Source of the DNA: Lachnospiraceae bacterium
Lineage (GTDB): Bacteria; Bacillota; Clostridia; Lachnospirales; Lachnospiraceae
Length of the DNA stretch: 64,000 nt
NCBI GenBank assembly: GCA_029219245.1
Contig: JAQXTA010000003.1
Location: forward strand, 1 to 64,000
Reading direction: 5' to 3'
Under the pieces are notes generated by a model that saw only the letters and a list, made by a program, of their open reading frames with translations, ran no database searches and was not told the origin of the DNA. Numbering within the stretch: position 1 is the stretch's first letter; each line of letters starts with the position of its first letter. The position numbers and the translations under genes were made by a program. Below are positions 26,339-36,499 of the stretch, piece by piece.

Positions 26339-28152
26339 GTTGCAAATACCTCCTTATCTTTTAACTTGGTTGTGTAGCCTAATGTAAACATCGGGGAGAA
26401 TGCATAGCCTTCTTTGATATAGCCCACTGCATCCTTTTTCTCGCAGCTTAAGGAAACTCTTGTTTCAATTTCCGGAATAACAGAAATTACTTCAGTTGCA
26501 CCTTCCATCTGTTCTTCGCGGCATTTGTATGCATATTTGATTTCCTTACTGTCTGTTCCGTTGGTACAGGTCAATGTAATATTCGTCATATCCTCTGAAT
26601 ATTCTGTTGTACCATAGCAAGCTACCATATATTCGTTGATTTCTACTTCGGCTGTCGGATCGCTCATCTCCAGGATGGTTCTTTCCATCTTGATATTAGA
26701 GCTTCCTTCTTCAAAATAAATCTTCGTCTGTAATTTTACTGTCAGATCATAAAACTCAATGTCGACCGGATCCAGTGTTAAGATTCTGGTCTTGCCTTCC
26801 TGTGAGAAATGTGCTTTGGTTCTGCACAGACACAGGTCAACTTCTTCACCTTTGTAGGATAATTTGGCACTTCTTACCGTACCTTCTCCTGCATAGTGTG
26901 TGAAATAACCAGCTCTGTATTTTTCCTGGATTAAGAAAGGATAGGAAGCATCGGTAACATGCTTGGTACCGATACCTACCGGCCATTCCAGTTTTGCTGC
27001 ATAAGGACGAAGGTCAACGATAGCACCACCTTGATCCATATTGACACAAGCTCTCATAAATGGATCACAATACCAGAATAACTGTTTCTCCGATCCGTAT
27101 AAAATATCTCTCCAAAGCGCACATTCCGGCTCGGTAAGCGTCTTTTTCTGGCGATAATAATCAGCAAATTCCGCCATGGTCATATCATCCAGCTTGCCTT
27201 CTTTTTTCAGTTTTCCATAATAAGCCATGCCATCTTCATAGGATTTCAAAAGCAACTCGTAAGGTGCTTCCCATCGTCCCATTTTGTTCATCCAGCCAGG
27301 TCCTACGAACATCATATTATAAGCATAACCATTGTTGTATTTTGCAAGGTCGCGGTACTGGTCAATTAAGTTGTAAAGATATGGATACTCCCATGTCTTT
27401 GTGTCATAGCTCATGCTTCTTAAAACATTCTGCGGATGGGTTCCGAAGTTGGAGCCGTTACCGTCATAACATGCGAGCAAATCGCGTGACAAGTGTGGAA
27501 TAGCTACAATACCACTGTCTTCTGCTTCATTGGCAGCCGGAGCATGTACGTTCTGTTTACTCGGAATCCAAGGTGCCCATGGACCTCCATCCATAAAAGT
27601 ATACCAGGAATTGTTACAGGTGTGGTATGCTTTCGGGCCTTCTTCCCAGCAGGTTGCAACCGCACATTTTACCATCGGATATTTTTCCTTGATATAATTG
27701 ATCAGGTCTGCATCCATATAATAAGAACCGGTAGATTCCGGATAAAAACCGAAACGATCGTGGAATTTTCCAAATACATCATCTACAATTGCTTTCTTGT
27801 CTTCCATGGAAAACATCCAGATACAGAAATCTTTAGTCTTATATTTTGCGCGGAACTCTTCACATGGCAAACCAAGAAGAGACAATGCAATTTCATCTCC
27901 GTATTTATCATGGTCAGCTTTAGCAAGCTCTACTGCTTCATCATTAAATAAAGAAGCATAGGTCATCTGAATGGTTGTTTTAAGACCATTCTTGTGTGCA
28001 ATTTCCTGCTGTGTTTTGAAAATATCGAGAGACTCTGTCAGAAGTGCTTTTCTTCCGATATCTTCTTCTTTGCCATGTCCGGTTACCTTCTCTGCATACT
28101 CAGGAACCATTTCCGGACGATGGATGATGTTGACAATAAACTTGTTCTCCAT
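26311..28152 (-). CDS. Unrecognised 613-residue protein heading the galactan operon
   Basis: I do not recognise the family. Residues 1-250 have the rhythm of a (beta/alpha)-barrel of the polysaccharide deacetylase/GH57 type: NIIHRPEMVPEY, TIQMTYASL, then FGFYPESTGSYYMDADLINY followed by VKCAVATCWEEG. Aromatic, Trp-rich loops follow (GGPWAPWIPSKQ, FVGPGWMNKMGRW), as in carbohydrate-active enzymes. The last 200 residues look like beta-sandwich. No signal peptide, so cytosolic. The ATG at 28152 has GGAGG upstream. It is the first gene of the operon with the zinc ribbon and cytosolic GH53, and has two operator copies at its promoter. I infer a carbohydrate-active enzyme acting on galactan-derived sugars. 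Confidence 0.75.
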   Translation of the reverse strand: MENKFIVNIIHRPEMVPEYAEKVTGHGKEEDIGRKALLTESLDIFKTQQEIAHKNGLKTTIQMTYASLFNDEAVELAKADHDKYGDEIALSLLGLPCEEFRAKYKTKDFCIWMFSMEDKKAIVDDVFGKFHDRFGFYPESTGSYYMDADLINYIKEKYPMVKCAVATCWEEGPKAYHTCNNSWYTFMDGGPWAPWIPSKQNVHAPAANEAEDSGIVAIPHLSRDLLACYDGNGSNFGTHPQNVLRSMSYDTKTWEYPYLYNLIDQYRDLAKYNNGYAYNMMFVGPGWMNKMGRWEAPYELLLKSYEDGMAYYGKLKKEGKLDDMTMAEFADYYRQKKTLTEPECALWRDILYGSEKQLFWYCDPFMRACVNMDQGGAIVDLRPYAAKLEWPVGIGTKHVTDASYPFLIQEKYRAGYFTHYAGEGTVRSAKLSYKGEEVDLCLCRTKAHFSQEGKTRILTLDPVDIEFYDLTVKLQTKIYFEEGSSNIKMERTILEMSDPTAEVEINEYMVACYGTTEYSEDMTNITLTCTNGTDSKEIKYAYKCREEQMEGATEVISVIPEIETRVSLSCEKKDAVGYIKEGYAFSPMFTLGYTTKLKDKEVFATWLNLAKAN

Positions 28153-28205
28153 GTTACCCTCCATTAGATTTATTTTTTCTATTTTTGTGTCGTTTCTCTT
28201 TTCCG

Positions 28206-28220
28206 TTGCGCAATCGGTTG
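28206..28220. promoter_or_regulatory. Galactan LacI operator, copy 1
   Basis: TTGCGCAATCGGTTG, with the LacI-type palindromic core CAATCGGTTG, lies in the leader of the 613-residue gene, 54 bases before its start codon. Confidence 0.8.
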
Positions 28221-28263
28221 AGCCTATGTATCGCTATGTTCTTACGCATTCAACATTTTTCTT

Positions 28264-28278
28264 TTGCGCAATCGGTTG
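28264..28278. promoter_or_regulatory. Galactan LacI operator, copy 2
   Basis: An exact copy of the same 15-mer lies directly downstream of the -10 box and so covers the transcription start. It is 58 bases from copy 1, compatible with looping or cooperative binding. Confidence 0.85.
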
Positions 28279-28289
28279 TTCATGTGTTT

Positions 28290-28318
28290 AGAATACCAGA
28301 GCATACACTCATTGTCAA
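28290..28318 (-). promoter_or_regulatory. Promoter of the 613-residue/zinc-ribbon/GH53 operon
   Basis: On the minus strand a perfect TTGACA (28313-28318) and TATTCT (28290-28295) are 17 bases apart, followed after 11 bases by operator copy 2. Confidence 0.85.
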
Positions 28319-28331
28319 TGTATATATTTGC

Positions 28332-29369
28332 CTATTTCTTGATTTCCAAATTATCTATTTTGCACAATAATGTCCCGGTTGACTCCCGCATGGATATCTC
28401 ATAGCCGAGCAGGGATTTTTCCGGTACATCCTCACCCTCAATCATGCCAAGCAGTGTCTTGCAGGTCATTCTTCCAAGCTCCTCTACGTCAAACTGTATG
28501 GAGGTAATGGAAGGGATATGATTTTCCAGAAAAGAGCTGTCATAAAAGGAAACCACTTTTACCTGCTCCGGTACTTGAATGTGCTTCTGTTGTAATGTAT
28601 TTAAAACACAGCTGCAAAGATAATCATCCATGGCAATGATACATTCCATTCCCTGTTTCAGCATTTTTTCCACCAATTCTCTCGCTGTCTTGTCATCTTC
28701 CACATCCAGATAAATATGTTCTCTCTCCGGTTCAATCCCCTTACGCATAAATGCTTCCAGGAAGCCGCCCAGCCTGTTTTTCGTAACCATATAACTCTGA
28801 TTACCGCCGATTAAGCCAATCCTCCTGATTCCCTTGTCAAGCAGCTTTTCCGTAAGCTCCCGGCAGGCACTCCTATGATCATTGTCTATCTGGACAACCA
28901 GACGGTCTTCCGTACTTCCAATTGCCACAAAAGGAATCTGCATCTTTTTCAAATATTCTGCCGGCGTGTCATTTTCCAACGTTCTGGTCAATATGACTCC
29001 GTCCACTTTATGATTGATCACTGCACGTTCAAGCTGTGAAATATCTTCTGCCGTCACAACAGAAATCAGCACATCATAATCCATGGATGCCGCCACCTTA
29101 CTGATACCTAACATACAATTCTGAAAAAAGGGAAGTTCCACAATATTATAATCGCCCGGCATAACCAGCCCAATGTTGTAAGTTCTGGACTGTGCCAGCC
29201 CTTTGGCAATAACATTCGGTCTGTAATTATGTTCTTCAATATATTGTAAAACCTTTTCACGTGTTTTTGCACCAATTCTTCCTTTGCCCGAAATGGCTCT
29301 GGAAACCGTTGTCTTTGACACGCCAAGCTCCGCCGCAATATCTCCAATTGTCAGATTTCTTTCATCCAT
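28332..29369 (-). CDS. LacI family regulator of the galactan genes
   Basis: The 345-residue repressor has the LacI helix-turn-helix at 5-30 (TIGDIAAELGVSKTTVSRAI), a hinge around RPNVIAKGLAQ and a sugar-sensing domain. It lies between the 613-residue operon and the GH42 gene. Identical operators stand at both of those promoters, so it very likely represses both until a galactan-derived sugar binds. Weak ribosome site AGGAAGAATGT. Its own promoter is not clear; a long hairpin lies upstream. Confidence 0.92.
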   Translation of the reverse strand: MDERNLTIGDIAAELGVSKTTVSRAISGKGRIGAKTREKVLQYIEEHNYRPNVIAKGLAQSRTYNIGLVMPGDYNIVELPFFQNCMLGISKVAASMDYDVLISVVTAEDISQLERAVINHKVDGVILTRTLENDTPAEYLKKMQIPFVAIGSTEDRLVVQIDNDHRSACRELTEKLLDKGIRRIGLIGGNQSYMVTKNRLGGFLEAFMRKGIEPEREHIYLDVEDDKTARELVEKMLKQGMECIIAMDDYLCSCVLNTLQQKHIQVPEQVKVVSFYDSSFLENHIPSITSIQFDVEELGRMTCKTLLGMIEGEDVPEKSLLGYEISMRESTGTLLCKIDNLEIKK

Positions 29370-29404
29370 CCTACATTCTTCCTCTTTCTATCTTTTCAGC
29401 GAAT

Positions 29405-29489
29405 TAGCCACCGCTTCGCTTCCTCTCTATTGCTTTCAAAGTGTGTTAAAACAAAAGGAACAAAATACGGGTGACTAGCCACCGCTTCG
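29405..29489. repeat. 14-bp direct repeat upstream of the galactan regulator
   Basis: TAGCCACCGCTTCG occurs at 29405-29418 and exactly again at 29476-29489, 71 bases apart; the second copy lies in the loop of the long hairpin at 29449-29514. Confidence 0.85.
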
Positions 29490-29514
29490 GAACCCTATTT
29501 TGTTCCTTTTGTTT
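29449..29514. repeat. Long perfect hairpin in the divergent GH42/LacI gap
   Basis: Arms 29449-29467 and 29496-29514 are perfect 19-bp inverted copies; a further GGGT/ACCC pair continues inside after one bulged base. It looks like an intrinsic terminator but sits between two divergent genes, where none is expected. It might insulate the two promoters or be a small palindromic element. Confidence 0.85.
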
Positions 29515-29535
29515 ATGATCCTATTGAAATAATAG

Positions 29536-29564
29536 TTTACCAATTCTTCTTTTCATGTTAGAAT
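29536..29564 (+). promoter_or_regulatory. GH42 promoter
   Basis: TTTACC (29536-29541) and TAGAAT (29559-29564) are 17 bases apart. The operator begins 13 bases after the -10 box, the same arrangement as at the 613-residue operon. Confidence 0.65.
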
Positions 29565-29577
29565 TTAAGCAACATAT

Positions 29578-29592
29578 TTGCGCAATCGGTTG
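29578..29592. promoter_or_regulatory. Galactan LacI operator, copy 3
   Basis: This is the third exact copy of TTGCGCAATCGGTTG, just downstream of the GH42 -10 box. A degenerate copy (TTGCGCCAACGAATTGC) may lie at 29613-29629. Confidence 0.85.
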
Positions 29593-29707
29593 CTCTATTA
29601 TTAGAGTACCAGTTGCGCCAACGAATTGCAAGAGGTAATCTATACAATCTGAACAGAATGATTTTATGCAAGATAGAATAAGAAAAAATAAGAAAAGGAG
29701 AAAATTC

Positions 29708-31729
29708 ATGAAAACAGAGAAGTTATTATTTGGAGCAGCGTATTATGATGAGTATCTGCCGTATGACCGGATTGAAACCGATATGGAAATGATGCAGAAA
29801 GCAAACATCAATGTCATCCGTATTGCAGAATCCACCTGGAGCACCTGGGAGCCGCAGGAAGGAGTATTTGATTTTACTCATCTGCACCGGATGTTAAAAG
29901 CTTCTGAGGCACATGGCATTCAGGTCATCGTAGGGACTCCTACGTATGCGATTCCCACCTGGCTTGTTGCCAAATATCCGGATATTCTTGCATTGACACA
30001 TGATGGAAACGGCATTTATGGACATCGGCAAAATATGGACATCACCCATCCTATGTATTTAAAGCATGCCGAAATTATAATCCGCAAACTGATGGAAGAG
30101 GTACAACCGTATAAGCATGTGATTGGTTTCCAATTGGATAATGAAACCAAATCCTATGATACGTGCAGTACCTATGCACAGGCAAAATTTGTAGAATACC
30201 TGAAAGAACTTTTTCACAATGACCTGGATGCCCTGAACCATGAATTCGGTCTGGATTATTGGAGCAACCGTATCAATGCCTGGGAAGATTTTCCGGATGT
30301 TCGCGGTACCATCAACGGCTCTCTCGGTTCCGAATATCAGAAATTCCAACGGAAACTGGTTACGGATTTTCTGGCATGGCAATGTAACATTGTCAAAGAA
30401 TATGCCCGTCCTGACCAGTTCATTACACAGAATTTTGATTACAGCTGGCGTGGCTACTCCTACGGTCTGCAATCCGAAGTCAATCAATGGGAAGCCGCAA
30501 AGCCGCTTACCGTTGCCGGGTTTGATGTATACCATCCTTCTGCACAGGACTTGACCGGAGCAGAAATCAGCTTAGGCGGTGCCATTGCCCGCTCCATCAA
30601 AAAAGATAACTATCTGATTCTGGAAACCGAAGCACAAGGAAATCACGGCTGGCTTCCTTATCCCGGTCAGCTTCGCCTACAGGCCTTTTCCCACATTGCC
30701 TCCGGTTCCAATTCCGTCATGTACTGGCACTGGCATTCCATTCATAATGCCATTGAGTCCTACTGGAAAGGTGTGCTAAGCCACAATTTGAAAGAAAATG
30801 CAACCTACAGAGAAGCTTGTCAGATTGGAAAGGACTTTGCCGCTTACGGCAGTCATCTGAAGAATCTGCAAAAAAAGGCTCCGGCTGCCATGTTGTTGTC
30901 CAATGAAGCACTGACTGGGTTGCAATGGTTTTCGATTCACGAAAACTTTGATTATAATGACGTAGTTCGCTGGCTTTACGATGCACTTTACCAATTAAAT
31001 ATTGAATGTGATATCTTATCGGAGCACGATACTGACTTGTTTAGTCAGTACAAACTTCTGATTACCCCAGCTCTTTACAGTGCTTCCGATTCTCTGATTG
31101 AAAGCCTGCGAAGCTATGTGGAAAACGGTGGGCACTTGCTCTCCACCTTCAAGACCGCAGTGTCTGACTCCATGCTAAAAATCTATTCGGATGACCAGCC
31201 ACATGGATTAACCGAATGTTTCGGTATGACCTATGACCAGTTTACCGATGCAGTCCATGTCGGGTTAAAAGATTTTGCTATCCCACAGATAGCAAAAACA
31301 GCTACAACCGAAAATACGGTTCACTATTGGATGGAATTGTTACACCCCTCTACAGCAAAAGTTTTGGCTTTCTACAATCACCGCCAATGGGGAAGTTATG
31401 CAGCGATTACCCACAACAACTACGGCAATGGTACCGCAACTTATTTAGGCTGTTATTTTGAACAGGACATTTTAAAAGAACTGCTTCTGTTCCTCTGTGA
31501 AGAGGCCGCTGTCGAACTGCCAAAAGAGCAGTTCCCGATTATCATCAAAAAGGGCATCAATGATTTTGGAAAAGAAATCACCTACTATTTCAACTACTCC
31601 GATGATGCCAGGACCGTTACTTATCATGGTGGGGATGCAAAACTACTCATGCAGGATAGGTCAATAAAAGACGGCGAGAAAATAACCGTAAACGGTTGGG
31701 ATTTTATGATACTGGAATCCTGCCAGTAA
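29708..31729 (+). CDS. GH42 beta-galactosidase
   Basis: The 673-residue cytosolic enzyme releases galactose from the non-reducing end of beta-galactosides, here probably galacto-oligosaccharides from galactan. Acid/base Glu146 lies in GFQLDNE; the nucleophile is Glu306 in LILETEAQ (Glu308 is the alternative). The barrel is followed by a trimerisation domain (about 400-610) and a small beta domain. The start at 29708 has AGGAG seven bases upstream; 14 earlier in-frame codons are not used. No signal peptide. It is regulated by operator copy 3. Confidence 0.95.
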   Translation: MKTEKLLFGAAYYDEYLPYDRIETDMEMMQKANINVIRIAESTWSTWEPQEGVFDFTHLHRMLKASEAHGIQVIVGTPTYAIPTWLVAKYPDILALTHDGNGIYGHRQNMDITHPMYLKHAEIIIRKLMEEVQPYKHVIGFQLDNETKSYDTCSTYAQAKFVEYLKELFHNDLDALNHEFGLDYWSNRINAWEDFPDVRGTINGSLGSEYQKFQRKLVTDFLAWQCNIVKEYARPDQFITQNFDYSWRGYSYGLQSEVNQWEAAKPLTVAGFDVYHPSAQDLTGAEISLGGAIARSIKKDNYLILETEAQGNHGWLPYPGQLRLQAFSHIASGSNSVMYWHWHSIHNAIESYWKGVLSHNLKENATYREACQIGKDFAAYGSHLKNLQKKAPAAMLLSNEALTGLQWFSIHENFDYNDVVRWLYDALYQLNIECDILSEHDTDLFSQYKLLITPALYSASDSLIESLRSYVENGGHLLSTFKTAVSDSMLKIYSDDQPHGLTECFGMTYDQFTDAVHVGLKDFAIPQIAKTATTENTVHYWMELLHPSTAKVLAFYNHRQWGSYAAITHNNYGNGTATYLGCYFEQDILKELLLFLCEEAAVELPKEQFPIIIKKGINDFGKEITYYFNYSDDARTVTYHGGDAKLLMQDRSIKDGEKITVNGWDFMILESCQ

Positions 31730-31740
31730 GTACCCCGTTA

Positions 31741-31771
31741 AAAAGGATTCCCACCTTTGTCCAATCCTTTT
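31741..31771 (+). terminator. Terminator of GH42
   Basis: AAAAGGATT and AATCCTTTT form a 9-bp stem 11 bases after the GH42 stop. Confidence 0.6.
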
Positions 31772-31782
31772 CCCATTGCATC

Positions 31783-31839
31783 AAAAAGTGCTGCAGTACC
31801 GGCGAATGTTCTATTCCCCCGGTGCCACAGCACTTTTTT
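31783..31839. terminator. Bidirectional terminator between GH42 and GH53
   Basis: AAAAAGTGCTG and CAGCACTTTTT flank an inner ACCGG/CCGGT stem, giving A-run and T-run on both sides between two convergent genes. Confidence 0.8.
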
Positions 31840-31891
31840 GCAATGATAATGCTATCTTATGGTAAGCACACCTATACCAATCACATGCTTA

Positions 31892-33973
<2,082 letters not shown>

Positions 33974-34029
33974 CTATATTCAGTTTAACATACACGAGGT
34001 AATTTCGTCCACTCGAAACGGAAAAAGAA

Positions 34030-34058
34030 TTGCATATCAAAACATAGTATGATATAGT
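34030..34058 (+). promoter_or_regulatory. Promoter of the glycine-riboswitch transcript
   Basis: TTGCAT (34030-34035) and TATAGT (34053-34058) are 17 bases apart; transcription would start just at the riboswitch. Confidence 0.65.
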
Positions 34059-34060
34059 AT

Positions 34061-34168
34061 CCTCTGTTGGGGATGAAAAATTCCCTACTCTGGAGAGTCC
34101 CTGTCGGACAGGGCGCCGAAGGTGTACGGCAGATTATTCTGCCAATCTCTCAGGCAAAAGGACAGAGC
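34061..34168 (+). ncRNA. Glycine riboswitch, single aptamer
   Basis: Hallmark conserved stretches are all present: CTGGAGAGTCC, GCGCCGAAGGTG, then AATCTCTCAGGC and AAAGGACAGAG. Only one aptamer is visible, with an upstream pairing segment (CCTCTGTTGGGGATG) that may form the P0 helix seen in singlet glycine switches. A terminator follows, then an AGCS symporter gene, a classical target. Comparable singlets before such symporters have been reported as off-switches, but the direction here is not deducible from sequence. Confidence 0.93.
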
Positions 34169-34193
34169 ATTCTATATGCATGTTCTACTCTTT

Positions 34194-34223
34194 AGAGGGC
34201 TGATTTCACATCAGCTCTTTTTT
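34194..34223 (+). terminator. Riboswitch-controlled terminator
   Basis: AGAGGGCTGAT and ATCAGCTCT form a stem followed by a U-run, between the aptamer and the symporter start. Confidence 0.85.
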
Positions 34224-34295
34224 GTGTGATAAAATGCAGAATATATTTTATCATACAAAAACAATAAAATTAGGAAAAGTGAGAGGTAAGAACAA

Positions 34296-35705
34296 ATGTT
34301 AGAAACAATCAGTCAAATCCTGACAGCCATCGATGATTTTGTATGGGGAATTCCCCTGATCGTGATGATTCTTGCAGTGGGTATCTTTTTAACAATCCGG
34401 CTGAAAGGATTACAGATTACAAAGCTTCCGTTGGCAATCAAACATGTCTTGGCAAACGAAAAGTCCGGTGATAAGGGAGAGGTATCCAGTTTTGCTGCTC
34501 TCTGTACCGCATTATCGGCAACCATCGGTACCGGAAATATTGTAGGTGTGGCAACCGCTTTGGTAGCCGGAGGTCCCGGAGCCTTATTCTGGATGTGGCT
34601 TGCAGCACTCCTTGGTACCGCAACCAAATACTCCGAATGTCTTCTTGCTGTGAAATATCGTGTCATTGCAGAGGATGGGCACATCATCGGCGGTCCTTTC
34701 TATTATATCGAAAAAGGAATGGGTAAAAAATGGAAATGGCTCGGAAAGCTTTTTGCCTTCTTTGGTGTTGGTGTAGGTCTGTTCGGAATCGGTACCTTTA
34801 CACAGGTCAATGGTATCACAAGTGCAGTCAAAAACTTCTTTGATCCGAATATGCAGCACACCATTACCTTATTCGGAATGGAGTATTCCTGGGCAGTCAT
34901 TATTGCCGGTATCATTCTGACTCTTTGTGTTGCACTGGTTATTATCGGAGGTCTTCAGAGAATTTCCAAAGTCGCTCAGATTGTGGTTCCTTTTATGGCC
35001 ATTTTATATGTAGCAGCTGCGCTTCTTATTATCCTCTTTAATATTACCAAAGTTCCTGCAGCCATCGTAACCATTGTACAAAGTGCATTTGGTTTAAAGG
35101 CCGCAGCCGGTGGTATGCTGGGTGCAATGATTGTTGCTATGCAGAAGGGTATTGCAAGAGGTATTTTCTCCAATGAGGCCGGACTTGGTAGCGCACCGAT
35201 TGCCGCAGCCGCAGCACAGGTGGAAGAACCTGCAAAACAGGGACTTGTTTCCATGATGGGTACTATTATTGATACTCTGGTTATTTGTACGATGACAGGA
35301 CTTGCCATTGTCATTACCGGCACATGGGATATGGGACTTGAAGGAGTCGCCGTAACCACCAGGGCATTCCAGCTTGGACTACCTTTCCCGGATTATGTTT
35401 GCTCCTTTATTCTGATGATTTGTCTGGTATTCTTTGCATTTACCACAATTCTTGGATGGGACTATTACTCAGAAAGATGTCTGGAATACTTATCAAACGG
35501 AAACCAGAAATTGGTAAAAGGGTATCGTTGGATATACATACTGGCAATCTTTATCGGTCCGTTTATGACAGTGTCTGCTGTATGGACCATTGCCGATATC
35601 TTTAACGGATTGATGGCAATTCCAAACTTAATTGCAATGGTTGCATTGAGTGGAGTGGTTGTCGCTGAAACGAAAACTTATCTGGACAGTATTGCAAAGA
35701 AATAA
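34296..35705 (+). CDS. AGCS family sodium:alanine/glycine symporter
   Basis: The 469-residue membrane protein imports alanine or glycine with sodium. The AGCS pattern is clear: many helices, ATIGTGNIVGVATALVAGGPG near residue 70-90, and IARGIFSNEAGLGSAPIAAAA in the middle. The length is usual. GAGAGG precedes the start by nine bases. The upstream glycine riboswitch points to glycine as at least one substrate. A strong terminator follows, so it is a single-gene unit. Confidence 0.95.
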   Translation: MLETISQILTAIDDFVWGIPLIVMILAVGIFLTIRLKGLQITKLPLAIKHVLANEKSGDKGEVSSFAALCTALSATIGTGNIVGVATALVAGGPGALFWMWLAALLGTATKYSECLLAVKYRVIAEDGHIIGGPFYYIEKGMGKKWKWLGKLFAFFGVGVGLFGIGTFTQVNGITSAVKNFFDPNMQHTITLFGMEYSWAVIIAGIILTLCVALVIIGGLQRISKVAQIVVPFMAILYVAAALLIILFNITKVPAAIVTIVQSAFGLKAAAGGMLGAMIVAMQKGIARGIFSNEAGLGSAPIAAAAAQVEEPAKQGLVSMMGTIIDTLVICTMTGLAIVITGTWDMGLEGVAVTTRAFQLGLPFPDYVCSFILMICLVFFAFTTILGWDYYSERCLEYLSNGNQKLVKGYRWIYILAIFIGPFMTVSAVWTIADIFNGLMAIPNLIAMVALSGVVVAETKTYLDSIAKK

Positions 35706-35717
35706 AATCATAGCATC

Positions 35718-35751
35718 AGTGCAAGTCTTTTTCTAAAAAAAGACTTGCACT
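35718..35751 (+). terminator. Terminator of the AGCS symporter gene
   Basis: AGTGCAAGTCTTTTT and AAAAAGACTTGCACT are perfect inverted copies with a short loop. The -35 box of the tRNA promoter lies within the right arm. Confidence 0.8.
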
Positions 35752-35774
35752 GGCTAATACACCTATGCTATAAT
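35745..35774 (+). promoter_or_regulatory. tRNA-Trp promoter
   Basis: TTGCAC (35745-35750) and TATAAT (35769-35774) are 18 bases apart, 47 bases upstream of the tRNA. Confidence 0.75.
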
Positions 35775-35821
35775 ACAATTCGGTGATTCGAGAACAGCTC
35801 TTTTCACTATAAACATAATAT

Positions 35822-35892
35822 AGGGGCATAGTTCAAAGGTAGAACAGTGGTCTCCAAAACCATCGATGTGGGTTCGATTCCTACTGCCCCTG
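35822..35892 (+). tRNA. tRNA-Trp (anticodon CCA)
   Basis: The 71-base gene folds fully: acceptor AGGGGCA with TGCCCCT, D stem GTTC/GAAC, anticodon stem GTGGT/ACCAT with loop CTCCAAA, T loop GGTTCGATTCC. The CCA end is not encoded. It is a single tRNA unit with its own promoter and terminator. Confidence 0.96.
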
Positions 35893-35896
35893 TAAG

Positions 35897-35925
35897 AAAC
35901 CCGTAAGCAAAACTTACGGGTTTTT
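35897..35925 (+). terminator. Terminator after tRNA-Trp
   Basis: AAACCCGTAAG and CTTACGGGTTT pair around CAAAA and are followed by a T-run. Confidence 0.85.
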
Positions 35926-35980
35926 CTATATCAATTTTTCTATGGAAACAAATTATAATATTATAAAGAGGAATGTATTT

Positions 35981-36499
35981 ATGAAGAAATCTTTTGCAAC
36001 TTCAATAACAGCGTTGTTGCTTGCTTTATCGCTTACCGCCTGTGGGGAAGAAGTTCCCGCAATGACAGCTCTGGACTATGAATTAAATCTGGAAAGCAAT
36101 ACAACCTATAAGGGAATTACCATTGGTGATACGAAGGATGCCTTTCTGGAAGCCTATGGTGATTGTGATATTGAAACCTGTGTGAATGGAGGTCCTTATC
36201 AGTCTCTTCCTACGGAAGAGATTCCTTTTGAAGAGTCCATTCAGACCATTCTGCCTACTTTTTTCATTGACGGCAATCCGGTTTCCATAGAGCAGATTTG
36301 CAAAGAAAATGACATTGAACGTACGGAACTGCTTTCCTTTTTAAGCTCCGAGGAATACTTAAACGGGCATACCGTCATCTACTATTATCTCGTATTCACC
36401 TGGGAAAATGGTGCTATCAGCGACATCCGCTCCGAATATATGGATTATAACAAGGATGCCGCTTATTATGAAGAATTGGAAAAGACCCCTGCCGATTAA
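35981..36499 (+). CDS. Small lipoprotein of unknown function
   Basis: The 172-residue exported lipoprotein has a signal ending LSLTAC (Cys21). The mature part is acidic and soluble, without a family I recognise; YKGITIGDTKDAFLEAYGDC recalls the SmpA/BamE-like short repeats of exported proteins. The start at 35981 has GAGG nine bases upstream; 13 earlier codons run back to the tRNA terminator and are not used. It ends head-on against the ABC exporter genes with no gap. Confidence 0.8.
   Translation: MKKSFATSITALLLALSLTACGEEVPAMTALDYELNLESNTTYKGITIGDTKDAFLEAYGDCDIETCVNGGPYQSLPTEEIPFEESIQTILPTFFIDGNPVSIEQICKENDIERTELLSFLSSEEYLNGHTVIYYYLVFTWENGAISDIRSEYMDYNKDAAYYEELEKTPAD

Noticed and set aside
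29613-29629. Fourth galactan operator
   Set aside because: Only the TTGCG half is intact and the palindromic core is altered at two or more positions, so I do not count it.
34048-34053. TATGAT as -10 box of the riboswitch promoter
   Set aside because: It is only 12 bases from TTGCAT; the neighbouring TATAGT gives the proper 17-base spacing.
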